DNA of 64,000 bases. It comes from Clostridium rectalis. Lineage in GTDB: Bacteria > Bacillota > Clostridia > Clostridiales > Clostridiaceae. Location: positions 62,001-126,000 of the forward strand of contig NZ_UYZZ01000006.1 of assembly GCF_900626095.1 (NCBI RefSeq), written 5' to 3'. Positions 35,094 through 43,552 of the stretch are shown here, one piece after another. The notes under the pieces were generated by a model. The model was not told the DNA's origin and searched no databases. It saw only the letters and a list, made by a program, of their open reading frames with translations. The first letter of the stretch is position 1, and the number at the start of each line of letters is the position of its first letter. The position numbers and the translations under genes were made by a program.

Positions 35094-37805
35094 ATGAGAA
35101 AGATTGATGAGGTATATGAAGCACTAATAAAGTTGGAAGGAGAAAATGAAAAAAATATATCTGCTATAGAATTAAGTGAATATTTAAATATAGATAGATC
35201 TAATGTAAGCAGATATTTAAATAAACTTCATAAAGAAGGAAAAGTCAAAAAAATTGATGGTAGACCAGTATTGTATCATTCTTTAGAATTTAGAAATACA
35301 AAAGAGAAAAACAATACAAATAAACTTAATAGTTTAGATAAAATTATAGGTGCACAACTAAGCCTAAGAGTACCCATACAACAGGCTAAAGCTGCTATTT
35401 TATACCCACCTAGGGGACTACATACGCTTATTTTAGGAAAAACTGGTGTTGGAAAATCAATGTTTGCAGAATTAATGTATCAGTTTGCTAAAGAGGCAAA
35501 AGTAATAAGTGAAAAAGCACCATTTATCACTTTCAACTGTGCAGATTATGCGGATAATCCACAGCTTGTAGTTTCACAAATTTTTGGTGTGAAAAAGGGA
35601 GCATACACTGGAGCAGATAGTGATAAGGAGGGGTTATTAAAGAAAGCTAATGGAGGTATATTGTTTTTAGATGAAATTCATAGATTATCCCCTCAAGGTC
35701 AGGAAATGTTATTTACCTATATAGATAAAGGCTTTTTTAGGTTATTAGGAGATACGGAAAAAGTGACTAAGTCAGAAGTGCAAATTATTGCTGCTACTAC
35801 AGAAGATCCTCAGTCTTATTTATTAAAAACATTTACACGTAGAATACCGATGATGATAAAGTTACCATGCTTAAAAGAAAGAACTTTGCAGGAAAAGTAT
35901 AATCTATTAAAAGAATTTATTACAACGGAGTCTAAGAGATTATCAAAAAACATATATATGGATAAGAATGCATTAGTATCCTTTCTTTTGTATGATTGCA
36001 CAAATAATATAGGTCAACTTAAAAGTGATATTCAATTGTCTTGTGCCAAGGCATTTCTAGATTTTAAAACTAAAAATTTGGATTATATATTTATAGAACA
36101 AGGAGATTTACCTAAAAGCACAAAAAAAGGGTTTATGAAGATACAAACTTATAGAGAAGAAATAAATAAATTACTAAAAAATAAAGGGGATATTTTAGTA
36201 TTTTATCATGATATAAATGAAAACGATGGACAAGATTTAGATGAAGAGGATGAGAACGAGGATAAATACTTTTATGACTGTATAGAAAAAAAGTTAATTA
36301 TTTTAAAAAATCAAGGAATGAATGAAAATGAAATAAACGATATATTGAATATAGATATAGAAAGTCATTTTAGAAAATATATGAGTGATTTGCCAGAGTT
36401 TTTTCAAAAAGAAGAGATAACTAAAATAGTAAATGTAGAAATAATGACTATAGTTGATAAGATATTATCTATTGCAAAAGAAAAACTTGATAGGGAATTT
36501 GACAAAAAAATATATTTAGGTTTAGCACTTCATTTACAAGGAAGTATCGATAGAATAAAGCAGGGAAACAGCATATACAATCCAAAACTGAATTTTATTA
36601 GGGCACAATATGCAGAAGAATTTATGGTTGCTATTGAAATAGCACGAGTTATTGATAAAAATTTTAACATTGAAACTCCCTTAGATGAGATTGGATATTT
36701 AACCATGTTTTTAGCATCTAACCAATATGAAAGTGATATGAAATATAAGGAAACGGTGAGTATATTAGTAATAATGCATGGAAAGTCTACTGCTAGTAGT
36801 ATGGTACAAGTGGCTAATGAATTATTAGGAGAAGAGTGTGCTGAAGCGTTAGATATGCCTCTAAATATGAAGGCAGAAACCATGTATGATATAGCCAAAA
36901 GAAAGGTTTTGGAAATGAATCGCGGTAAAGGTATATTAATTTTAGTAGATATGGGGTCTTTAACAAACTTTGCCAATATGATATATGAGGAAACTGGTAT
37001 TAGTACCAAAACTATAGATATGGCTAGTACTCCAATGGTAATTGAAGCTTGTAGAAAAGCTATGTTAGGACATGATTTAGATGCGGTTTATAATTCTTGT
37101 AAAGAATTAGATAGGTATGGTATACAGGTTAACGTAACAGATAATCAATATAAAAAATTTTTGATAATAACTGCTTGCTTTACAGGGGAGGGGGCTTCGG
37201 AAAAGCTTAGAGATATTATAACTAAGAGTTTAGGAGAGAATTCACAACTTGATATAGTATCACTAAATATATTAGATAAAGGAGATTTCTTATATCATGT
37301 AGAAATCTTAAATAGAAAATATAATATACTAGCTGTTGTAGGGACAATTAATATATTTATTAAAAATGTACCATTTATTTCTGCATCGGATATTTTATCT
37401 GGTACTGGATTAAATAAACTAAGAAACTTAATAAAAAGGGAAGAGCAATATAGAAGTATAAAGACTTCACTTAAACCACATATAAATATAGAAAATATTG
37501 AAGGCATGGTAGATGAGATAAGAAATATAGTAGAAGAAATAGAGAGTAAATTAAATATCTCTTTATCTCATGATGTAAAGGTTGGTATTTTACTTCATAT
37601 TGGTTTTGTTATAGATAGAGCTAAGAACGGTGGAAAGGGAATTATATTCAATGATGTAGACAACTATATAAATAAATATATTAAAGAGTTTAATATTATA
37701 AAACAATGTCTTAAATCCTTGGAAAAAATTTATGATATTAATATTTCTAAAGATGAGGAAGCATATATACTTAAAATGTTTATAGAAAATAGTAAGAGTG
37801 TGTAG
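35094..37805 (+). CDS. LevR-type sigma-54-dependent PTS regulator
   Basis: Transcription activator of 903 residues. Order: N-terminal HTH (LSEYLNIDRSNVSRYLNKLH, residues about 25-45); AAA+ domain with Walker A LGKTGVGKS near 117, a GAYTGA loop that contacts sigma-54 (usual form GAFTGA), and Walker B GGILFLDEIHR; first PRD near 435-540; EIIA-mannose-like domain (SILVIMHGKSTASS) near 560; EIIB-like segment (ITACFTGEGASEKL) near 690; second PRD at the C-terminus. Phosphorylation of PRDs by PTS proteins should tune it. ATG 35094 lies six bases after AGAGGG. A sigma-54 promoter and a PTS operon lie immediately downstream. Confidence 0.92.
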   Translation: MRKIDEVYEALIKLEGENEKNISAIELSEYLNIDRSNVSRYLNKLHKEGKVKKIDGRPVLYHSLEFRNTKEKNNTNKLNSLDKIIGAQLSLRVPIQQAKAAILYPPRGLHTLILGKTGVGKSMFAELMYQFAKEAKVISEKAPFITFNCADYADNPQLVVSQIFGVKKGAYTGADSDKEGLLKKANGGILFLDEIHRLSPQGQEMLFTYIDKGFFRLLGDTEKVTKSEVQIIAATTEDPQSYLLKTFTRRIPMMIKLPCLKERTLQEKYNLLKEFITTESKRLSKNIYMDKNALVSFLLYDCTNNIGQLKSDIQLSCAKAFLDFKTKNLDYIFIEQGDLPKSTKKGFMKIQTYREEINKLLKNKGDILVFYHDINENDGQDLDEEDENEDKYFYDCIEKKLIILKNQGMNENEINDILNIDIESHFRKYMSDLPEFFQKEEITKIVNVEIMTIVDKILSIAKEKLDREFDKKIYLGLALHLQGSIDRIKQGNSIYNPKLNFIRAQYAEEFMVAIEIARVIDKNFNIETPLDEIGYLTMFLASNQYESDMKYKETVSILVIMHGKSTASSMVQVANELLGEECAEALDMPLNMKAETMYDIAKRKVLEMNRGKGILILVDMGSLTNFANMIYEETGISTKTIDMASTPMVIEACRKAMLGHDLDAVYNSCKELDRYGIQVNVTDNQYKKFLIITACFTGEGASEKLRDIITKSLGENSQLDIVSLNILDKGDFLYHVEILNRKYNILAVVGTINIFIKNVPFISASDILSGTGLNKLRNLIKREEQYRSIKTSLKPHINIENIEGMVDEIRNIVEEIESKLNISLSHDVKVGILLHIGFVIDRAKNGGKGIIFNDVDNYINKYIKEFNIIKQCLKSLEKIYDINISKDEEAYILKMFIENSKSV

Positions 37806-37821
37806 AATCATAGTTTAGTGT

Positions 37822-37851
37822 AAAAGTGTGTAAGTAATATTACACACTTTT
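37822..37851 (+). terminator. Terminator or upstream activator palindrome after the regulator gene
   Basis: A perfect 12-bp inverted repeat AAAAGTGTGTAA/TTACACACTTTT with a 6-base loop. It ends in TTTT and so can terminate the regulator gene. It also lies about 35 bases upstream of the sigma-54 promoter and might serve as an activator site. Confidence 0.65.
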
Positions 37852-37883
37852 ATTGCTATATATCAATGTTTTAACAGGATGTT

Positions 37884-37902
37884 TATGGCATGTAAATTGC
37901 TT
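37884..37902 (+). promoter_or_regulatory. Sigma-54 (-24/-12) promoter
   Basis: TATGGCATGTAAATTGCTT holds GG (37887-37888), ten bases, GC (37899-37900), matching the TGGCAC-N5-TTGCW consensus with one change. It is placed about 60 bases before the PTS IIB gene and directly behind the gene for a sigma-54 activator. Confidence 0.85.
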
Positions 37903-37961
37903 TTATAATAAATATACATACAATTTAAAGTTTTGCAAAATAGGACTAAGGGGGAATTATT

Positions 37962-38270
37962 ATGAAAAATATTCTACTAGTTTGTTCAGCAGGGATGTCT
38001 ACAAGTTTATTGGTTACTAAAATGAATACAGCGGCTATAAAGCTTGATGCAAATGTAAAAATAAAAGCTATCCCAGAAGCTGAGTTAAAGACAAATATGG
38101 ATAGTGCCAATGTAATTTTATTAGGACCTCAAGTTAGATATCTTTTAAAGAAAATAAAACTTGATGCAGAACCTAAAGGAATAAGAGTAGATGTTATAAA
38201 TAGTATGGATTATGGAACTATGAATGGAGAAAAGGTTTTAAAATACGCATTAAGTTTAATGGAAAAATAA
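37962..38270 (+). CDS. PTS lactose/cellobiose-type IIB protein
   Basis: Phosphocarrier of 102 aa. The P-loop ILLVCSAGMSTSLLV has the phosphorylated Cys8, followed by the family pattern of alternating strands and helices (VILLGPQVRYLLKKIK). It passes phosphate from IIA to the sugar bound in an EIIC. AGGGGGAA precedes the ATG. First gene of the sigma-54 operon; no EIIC gene follows, so the permease must be encoded elsewhere. Confidence 0.95.
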   Translation: MKNILLVCSAGMSTSLLVTKMNTAAIKLDANVKIKAIPEAELKTNMDSANVILLGPQVRYLLKKIKLDAEPKGIRVDVINSMDYGTMNGEKVLKYALSLMEK

Positions 38271-38310
38271 ATAGATTTACTAAAAGTTAAAAAAAGGAGA
38301 GCGTATTAGT

Positions 38311-38607
38311 ATGGAGGAAATTATACTAAATATTATTACTTATAGTGGAGAGGCTAGAAGTTCTGCAATGGAAGCAATACAATTTGCAAAGAGTGGTAAT
38401 TTTGATAAAGCTATAGGATTAATGGAAGAGGCTAATAGACAGTTGAGTTTAGCCCATAAGCATCAAACTACATTAATTCAAGAGGAGGCTCAAGGTAAGA
38501 AAAAAGAAGTCTCATTACTATTAATACATGCTCAAGATCATCTAATGAATACTTTAACATTAAGGGATCTTGCAAGTGAGCTAATAGACATATATAAAAG
38601 ACTATAA
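38311..38607 (+). CDS. PTS lactose/cellobiose-type IIA protein
   Basis: Three-helix phosphocarrier of 98 aa from the lactose/cellobiose family. The active histidine is expected in LLLIHAQDHLMN near residue 75, and the N-terminal IILNIITYSGEARSSAMEAI is typical. It trimerises in known members and donates phosphate to IIB. AAAGGAGAG precedes the start, 40 bases after IIB. Confidence 0.94.
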   Translation: MEEIILNIITYSGEARSSAMEAIQFAKSGNFDKAIGLMEEANRQLSLAHKHQTTLIQEEAQGKKKEVSLLLIHAQDHLMNTLTLRDLASELIDIYKRL

Positions 38608-38678
38608 TATTATATATTAGGCTCTAACAGAGATTAAAACTGTTAGAGTTTAATCATTGGTATATAAGGAGTGGTTAA

Positions 38679-39764
38679 ATGAGAAACTTAGGAATATCAA
38701 TATATCCATCTAATTCTAGTAAAGAAAGAATAAAAGATTATATAAGTACAGCATCTATTTATGGTTATAAAAGAATATTTACATGCTTGATTTCTTCTCA
38801 GGAAAACACTGTAGAAGAGACAATAGAAAATTTTAAAGAGATAGTTGAATTTGCTAATAGTAAAAATATGGAAGTGGTTGCAGACGTTGAACCTGATGTA
38901 TTTAAGAGATTAGGGATATCCTTTAATGATTTGTATATTTTTAAGGAAATGGGATTACATGGTATAAGATTAGATATAGGATTTAGCGGTTTAGAAGAGT
39001 CTATAATGTCTTTTAATAAATATGGTATAAAAATTGAATTAAATATGAGTAATGGAACTAAATATATTGATAATATTTTATCTTATAAGGCTAACACGGA
39101 AAATATATTAGGGTGTCATAATTTTTATCCTCATGTTTATACAGGGTTAGGTTATGAGCATTTTATTAAGTGTAGCAAACAATTTAAGGACCTAGGAATA
39201 AGAACAGCGGCTTTTGTTAATTCTAAAGAAGCTAAATTTGGACCATGGCCTGTAAATGAAGGACTTTGTACTTTAGAAATACATAGAGATTTACCTATAG
39301 ATGTACAAGCTAAACACTTATTTGCCACTGGTTTAATAGATGATGTTATTATAGCTAATCAGTTTGCATCTGAGGAAGAATTGAAAACTTTAAGTAAAAT
39401 TAATAAAAATATGCTGGAGTTTAAAGTAGAACTTAATGAAGATATACCAGAACTTGAGAGAAAAATAGTTTTAGAAGAACCCCATTTTAATAGAGGAGAT
39501 GTATCAGACTATCTTGTAAGATCAACTCAAAGTAGAGTGAAATATAAAGATAGTAAATTTAACCCATTTAATATAGTGGACATAAAAAGAGGGGATATTC
39601 TAATAGAATCATCATTATATAAAAGATATGCAGGAGAACTTCAGATTGCTTTAAAGGATATGAAAAATACTGGAAAAACCAATGTTGTGGGAAGAATAGC
39701 GGAAGATGAATTATTTTTATTAGATTATATAGAACCTTGGATGAAATTTAGTTTTCTGATATAG
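38679..39764 (+). CDS. MupG-family 6-phospho-N-acetylmuramidase (DUF871)
   Basis: A 361-residue TIM-barrel protein followed by a small cyclophilin-like C-terminal domain. Seen: LGISIYPSNSSKERIKDYI at the N-terminus, GLHGIRLDIGFSG near 90, HNFYPHVYTGLGYEHF near 150 and NEGLCTLEIHRD near 200; these match the DUF871/MupG family. Characterised members hydrolyse 6-phospho-MurNAc-containing disaccharides from cell-wall turnover. It ends the IIB-IIA operon, so the imported sugar may be a wall-derived disaccharide. The exact substrate is not decided by sequence. Confidence 0.87.
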   Translation: MRNLGISIYPSNSSKERIKDYISTASIYGYKRIFTCLISSQENTVEETIENFKEIVEFANSKNMEVVADVEPDVFKRLGISFNDLYIFKEMGLHGIRLDIGFSGLEESIMSFNKYGIKIELNMSNGTKYIDNILSYKANTENILGCHNFYPHVYTGLGYEHFIKCSKQFKDLGIRTAAFVNSKEAKFGPWPVNEGLCTLEIHRDLPIDVQAKHLFATGLIDDVIIANQFASEEELKTLSKINKNMLEFKVELNEDIPELERKIVLEEPHFNRGDVSDYLVRSTQSRVKYKDSKFNPFNIVDIKRGDILIESSLYKRYAGELQIALKDMKNTGKTNVVGRIAEDELFLLDYIEPWMKFSFLI

Positions 39765-39780
39765 TATGCTAATACTAGGA

Positions 39781-39821
39781 AGATTTATAAACCTTTTAAA
39801 ATGGTTTATAAATCTTTTTTA
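39781..39821 (+). terminator. Terminator after the MupG-family gene
   Basis: A 13-bp perfect stem AGATTTATAAACC/GGTTTATAAATCT, then TTTTTTATT. Confidence 0.88.
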
Positions 39822-39911
39822 TTATAACTAATTATTTCGAAGGGTTAAAAATAGACTTAGTTTTCATTATCAAAATAAAAAATGAATATTTTATCTTTTC
39901 AGATAATATGG

Positions 39912-40012
39912 TATAATAATTAAGGGTTACGAAAACTCTTTATTTTATTAAAATTATATAGAATTTGAATTAAAGCCACGAAGGTAGAGTAATACTCTAT
40001 CTTTTATTTTTT
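39912..40012 (+). promoter_or_regulatory. Leader with attenuator before the ECF transporter gene
   Basis: TATAAT (39912-39917) is followed by a leader containing GGTTACGAAAACTC and AAAGCCACGAAGGTAG. A 9-bp hairpin AAGGTAGAG/CTCTATCTT (39981-40003) with a T-rich tail lies just before the Shine-Dalgarno. ACTCT at 39935-39939 could pair with AGAGT at 39986-39990 and open the hairpin. A terminator at this position implies a regulated leader. I matched no known riboswitch class; resemblance to GEMM (c-di-GMP) motifs is weak. Confidence 0.5.
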
Positions 40013-40026
40013 GGGGAGGGGACTAT

Positions 40027-40548
40027 ATGAATACCAAATCATTAGTAAAAGCATCTTTATTTTTAGCACTAGGATTAATAGTGCCTTATATTTTTCACAT
40101 ATCTGGTATACCAGGGCAGATATTTTTACCTATGCATATACCAGTTTTGCTATGTGGTTTTATTGTAGGCAAAAGGGAAGGATTAATAGTAGGATTTATA
40201 ACTCCAGTAATAAGTTCTTTGTTAACAGGTATGCCTCCAATATATCCCGTAGGAATTTCGATGGCTTTTGAGTTAGCTGCTTATGGATGGGTAGCTGGAT
40301 ACATGTACAATAATAAAGAACATAACATTTACTTAGCATTGATAGTAGCTATGCTTTTAGGAAGAGCTGTATCTGGTTTATTGAATTTTTTACTGCTAAC
40401 TTCTGGAGGAAAGGCATTTGTTTTGTATATGTTTATGGCAAATTCCTTTGTGAAAGCATTTTTAGGAATTTTACTACAACTTATTATAGTACCTTTAATA
40501 GTAAAATTAGTTGCAAGAAATAGTAAAGGGGTTAGTATAAATGGATAA
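40027..40548 (+). CDS. ECF transporter S component, substrate unknown
   Basis: Integral membrane substrate-binding protein of 173 aa for an energy-coupling-factor importer (five or six membrane helices; LPMHIPVLLCGFIVGKREGLIVGFITPV is typical). S components capture vitamins or metals and share an ATPase module encoded elsewhere. AGGGG lies upstream. It overlaps the following methyltransferase gene by 8 bases, so the pair is co-translated. Its specificity cannot be told from sequence; the regulated leader and the partner enzyme are the best clues. Confidence 0.88.
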   Translation: MNTKSLVKASLFLALGLIVPYIFHISGIPGQIFLPMHIPVLLCGFIVGKREGLIVGFITPVISSLLTGMPPIYPVGISMAFELAAYGWVAGYMYNNKEHNIYLALIVAMLLGRAVSGLLNFLLLTSGGKAFVLYMFMANSFVKAFLGILLQLIIVPLIVKLVARNSKGVSING

Positions 40549-41113
40549 TAAAGAATTTTTTAATGAACTTGCACCAAGATGGGATAAGATTTCTATTCAC
40601 GATGAAGATAAGTTAAGAAAAATCATGAGTATGTCTAAAGTTAGAAGTAATTCAAATATCTTAGATGTAGGAACAGGTACAGGTGTTTTGATAAAATATT
40701 TTATAGAGACTAGTCCCAAAAAAATAGTTGCTTTAGATATTTCCGAAAATATGTTAGAAATAGCAAAGAAAAAATTTAAAGATAAAAGAATAGAATTTAT
40801 TATGGATGATATAATGAATTTTAAAGGTGAAAATTTTGATTATATATTTTTGTATTCTGTTTATCCTCATATAGAAAATAAAGATAGATTATTTAATCAT
40901 TTGTATAATATATTAAGACAAAAAGGAAAAGTTATAATAGCTCATTCTGATAGTAAAGATAAAATAAATGCGATACATTCATCTAATGAAACTGTAAAAA
41001 AACATAGATTGGCATCGGCTAAGGATACTTCAAAGTTAATGAGTAATTATTTTTATGTTAATGAAATTATTGATAATAATGAAATGTATTATATATCAGG
41101 AATTAAAAAATAG
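40541..41113 (+). CDS. Class I SAM-dependent methyltransferase
   Basis: A 190-residue Rossmann-fold methyltransferase. The SAM motif I is ILDVGTGTGVL near residue 40, motif II VALDISENMLEIAKKKF near 68, and acidic motif MDDI near 92. The N-terminal FFNELAPRWD resembles small-molecule methyltransferases of the UbiE/COQ5 type. ATG 40541 is inside the ECF S-component gene. The substrate is unknown; the shared operon hints that it acts on the imported compound. Confidence 0.85.
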   Translation: MDNKEFFNELAPRWDKISIHDEDKLRKIMSMSKVRSNSNILDVGTGTGVLIKYFIETSPKKIVALDISENMLEIAKKKFKDKRIEFIMDDIMNFKGENFDYIFLYSVYPHIENKDRLFNHLYNILRQKGKVIIAHSDSKDKINAIHSSNETVKKHRLASAKDTSKLMSNYFYVNEIIDNNEMYYISGIKK

Positions 41114-41116
41114 TTT

Positions 41117-41150
41117 TAGCATTAGGATTACCTAATGCTATTTGTTTTTT
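41117..41150. terminator. Terminator between convergent genes
   Basis: TAGCATTAGG/CCTAATGCTA with an ATTA loop, then TTTGTTTTTT on the + strand; it overlaps the 3' end of the minus-strand gene. Confidence 0.85.
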
Positions 41151-41550
41151 CTATGTGGTATATTATTTCATTGATTATCTGTTTGATTTGTAAATTTCTA
41201 GTACCAGGTATAAATATTCCATGTTTTTGCAAAGGAATTATGTATTTTGTACATTTTATATCAAAAATACATTTTGATATAGATGAGCTTATTTCTCCGT
41301 TTATTCCTCCGTTACATAGTATACCGATAGGACCTATTATTGCATCAATAGTTTTATTTAAAAAAAATGAACATATTGATTCTTCACCAGTTATACCTTC
41401 ATCTGCACCAGATTTTAGCATATTATTTGTAGCAGTGGAATTAGTACCTAATGCTATTATGTAGATATTATCTTTAAAAGATTTTTTTAATTTCTTTATA
41501 ATGGTCTGACCAATGCCGGCACCACGACCATCAATAACCGCTATATTCAT
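41128..41550 (-). CDS. DUF3842 family protein
   Basis: A 140-residue protein of unknown function widespread in clostridia. The N-terminal MNIAVIDGRGAGIGQTIIKKL looks like a nucleotide-binding Rossmann strand-loop-helix, and GTNSTATNNMLKSGADEGITGE follows. On the minus strand AGGGGGT lies a few bases before the ATG. It faces the Dph6-like gene with a 156-base gap. No pathway role is known to me. Confidence 0.8.
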   Translation of the reverse strand: MNIAVIDGRGAGIGQTIIKKLKKSFKDNIYIIALGTNSTATNNMLKSGADEGITGEESICSFFLNKTIDAIIGPIGILCNGGINGEISSSISKCIFDIKCTKYIIPLQKHGIFIPGTRNLQIKQIINEIIYHIEKTNSIR

Positions 41551-41706
41551 ATAATACCCCCTAAGTCATACATAGTATGTTTAATAATATTATATAATTC
41601 TTCATTTATTCTTACTACTCCTTTTTAAAAATAATAAATTAAATACATTATGGTATAATTGACTATAATAAAATGTAGGTTATTTTGAAAAAAGGAGGTG
41701 TAAATT

Positions 41707-42369
41707 ATGAATATACAAAATAAGAGATTTTTTTGTTCATGGAGTGGAGGAAAGGATTCCTGCTTGGCATTATATAAGGCTATAAAAGAAGGAGGGAGGC
41801 TAGTAGCATTATTTACTATGTTTACAGAGGAGGGAGTACGATCAAGATCACATGGGTTAGATAAAAAAATAATAGAGCAGCAAGCAAAAGTTTTAAAAAT
41901 TAATTTAATAACTGCGTCTGCATCTTGGAATGATTATGAAGAAGTTTTTTTAAAGGAGCTACTTAATATGAAAGATAAGGGAATAGAAGTAGGAGTATTT
42001 GGAGATATAGATTTAGAAAGTAGTAAACAGTGGGTAAATATGATCTGTGATAAGGCTTGTATTAAATCGATGCTCCCATTATGGCAGGAGAAAAGAGAAG
42101 AATTAGTAAAAGAATTTATAGACTTAGGCTTTAAAGCTAAAATAGTTTCTTTAAAAAGTAGTGTAATGGATAAAAGTTATCTTGGACAAATTTTGGATAA
42201 AAAACTTATGAATGAGTTGAAAGATATAGGTGTTGATCCTTGTGGGGAAAATGGGGAATTTCATACAGTAGTTATAGATGGTCCAATATTTAATAATCCT
42301 TTAAATCTAGTGATTAAGGATACTGTTTTAAAAGATGGTTATTGGTTTTTAGATATGGATATTCAGTAG
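41707..42369 (+). CDS. Dph6-like adenine nucleotide alpha hydrolase
   Basis: N-type ATP pyrophosphatase of 220 residues, annotated as diphthine-ammonia ligase family. The PP-loop SWSGGKDSCLAL lies at residues about 11-22; GVFGDIDLES and DPCGENGEFHTVVIDGP are family signatures. Bacteria lack diphthamide, so the real substrate is another compound, probably an amide or thiolation reaction. AGGAGGTG precedes the ATG. No operon partner is clear; a YihY-family gene follows by 69 bases. Confidence 0.87.
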   Translation: MNIQNKRFFCSWSGGKDSCLALYKAIKEGGRLVALFTMFTEEGVRSRSHGLDKKIIEQQAKVLKINLITASASWNDYEEVFLKELLNMKDKGIEVGVFGDIDLESSKQWVNMICDKACIKSMLPLWQEKREELVKEFIDLGFKAKIVSLKSSVMDKSYLGQILDKKLMNELKDIGVDPCGENGEFHTVVIDGPIFNNPLNLVIKDTVLKDGYWFLDMDIQ

Positions 42370-42438
42370 CTTTATGTATTAATATTTAATTATTAATATA
42401 TACTAGTTAGTACTCTGTATATTATAAGGAGGGAAATA

Positions 42439-43248
42439 GTGAAAAAACAATTAATTAATCTTATAAAGAGAATTATGGATGATGAAGTGGCAGCATTGGC
42501 ATCACAATTATCTTATAGTTTATTAATGGCTTTCTTTCCTTTCTTGATATTTTTAATGACTTTGATTGGTTTTAGTTCTATTGACGCAGAGTATATATTA
42601 ATAGAATTGAAAAGGATATTACCAAACCAAGCATATGAATTAGTATATAATACAGTAATAGAAATATTTGAGACAAAAAATAGTAATCTATTGTCTTTTG
42701 GTCTTATATTAGCTATATGGACTTCATCTACAGGATTTAGAAGTGTTATAAAAGGGTTAAATAAAGCTTATGATGAAAAGGAAAAAAGGTCTTATATACG
42801 AGTAGTAACTATATCCATAATAAGCACTTTAGGATTAGGTTTTCTGATAATAATAACATTGTTATTACTGGTATTTGGGCAGATATTTGGAGAGTTTATA
42901 GTAAAGAAAACTGGTGTTAATATATATTTTTTTAATATTACTTGGAATATTTTAAGATATGCTATTATATTGTTTTCTATGATATTTATTTTTGCTTTAA
43001 TTTATAGATATACTCCCAGTAAAAAACTTCAATGGGATGAAGTTTTGCCAGGTGCTATATTTACAACTGTAGGATGGATTGTAGCATCCTTAGGATTTGC
43101 TTTTTATGTAAATAATTTTGGGAACTATTCTAGATTTTATGGAAGTATAGGGGCTGTGATAGTTCTATTGACTTGGATTTATTTAACTTCCATTATAATC
43201 ATAACTGGGGGAGAGATAAATGCTTGGTGGGCTCTAGATAGATTATAA
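42439..43248 (+). CDS. YihY/BrkB family membrane protein
   Basis: A 269-residue integral membrane protein with six predicted helices. Family marks: DDEVAALASQLSYSLLMAFFPFLIFLMTL near the N-terminus, WTSSTGFRSVIKGLNKAY near residue 95, and the end LTWIYLTSIIIITGGEINA. Once misnamed RNase BN; its role is unknown, with transport or lipid roles proposed. GTG 42439 has GGAGGG upstream. Confidence 0.9.
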   Translation: MKKQLINLIKRIMDDEVAALASQLSYSLLMAFFPFLIFLMTLIGFSSIDAEYILIELKRILPNQAYELVYNTVIEIFETKNSNLLSFGLILAIWTSSTGFRSVIKGLNKAYDEKEKRSYIRVVTISIISTLGLGFLIIITLLLLVFGQIFGEFIVKKTGVNIYFFNITWNILRYAIILFSMIFIFALIYRYTPSKKLQWDEVLPGAIFTTVGWIVASLGFAFYVNNFGNYSRFYGSIGAVIVLLTWIYLTSIIIITGGEINAWWALDRL

Positions 43249-43316
43249 TAATGTAATGTTTTATTTATACCATATAAAAGTTAATGTACAATGTTTATTA
43301 TAAATTAAAATCCTTA

Positions 43317-43345
43317 TTGACTACAGACTTTGGTTATGATAAAAT
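43317..43345 (+). promoter_or_regulatory. Promoter of the SAM riboswitch transcript
   Basis: TTGACT (43317-43322), 17 bases, TAAAAT (43340-43345), about 25 bases before the aptamer. Confidence 0.7.
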
Positions 43346-43367
43346 TGACTTAAAATTGAATATGCGT

Positions 43368-43477
43368 TTCTTATCAAGAGCGGTGGAGGGACTGGCCCAA
43401 TGAAACCCGGCAACCCAAAAGCTATTATAGCTTTTATGGTGCTAAATCCAGCAGGTGGATTACCTGACAGATAAGAA
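43368..43477 (+). ncRNA. SAM-I (S-box) riboswitch
   Basis: The P1 arm TTCTTATC (43368-43375) pairs with GATAAGAA (43470-43477). Within are the S-box core AGAGCGGTGGAGGGACTGGC, CAATGAAACCCGGCAACC, TGGTGCTAAATCCAGCAG and a closing ACCTGACAGATAAG. It senses S-adenosylmethionine and should shut off the downstream transporter when methionine is plentiful. Confidence 0.97.
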
Positions 43478-43486
43478 TAGAAGGTT

Positions 43487-43516
43487 ACTTCTTGTATTAT
43501 CTGCAAGAAGTTTTTT
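43487..43516 (+). terminator. Riboswitch-controlled terminator
   Basis: ACTTCTTG pairs with CAAGAAGT and is followed by TTTTTT, ten bases after the aptamer; the expression platform of the SAM-I riboswitch. Confidence 0.88.
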
Positions 43517-43552
43517 ATTTTATGTAAAAATATTTATGGGAGGATAGATTGA

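Noticed and set aside
36530-37009. A 159-residue minus-strand frame inside the LevR-type gene
   Set aside because: The plus-strand frame has continuous known domains through this region.
39921-39990. c-di-GMP (GEMM) riboswitch before the ECF transporter gene
   Set aside because: AAAGCCACGAAGG resembles part of GEMM, but the CACGCAAAGGCAAAC and GACGCAAAGCC blocks are not complete; kept only as an unclassified leader.
40011-40271. A second frame over the start of the ECF S-component gene
   Set aside because: Its start is upstream in the leader and its sequence lacks a family; the ECF frame has hydrophobic helices and a good ribosome site.
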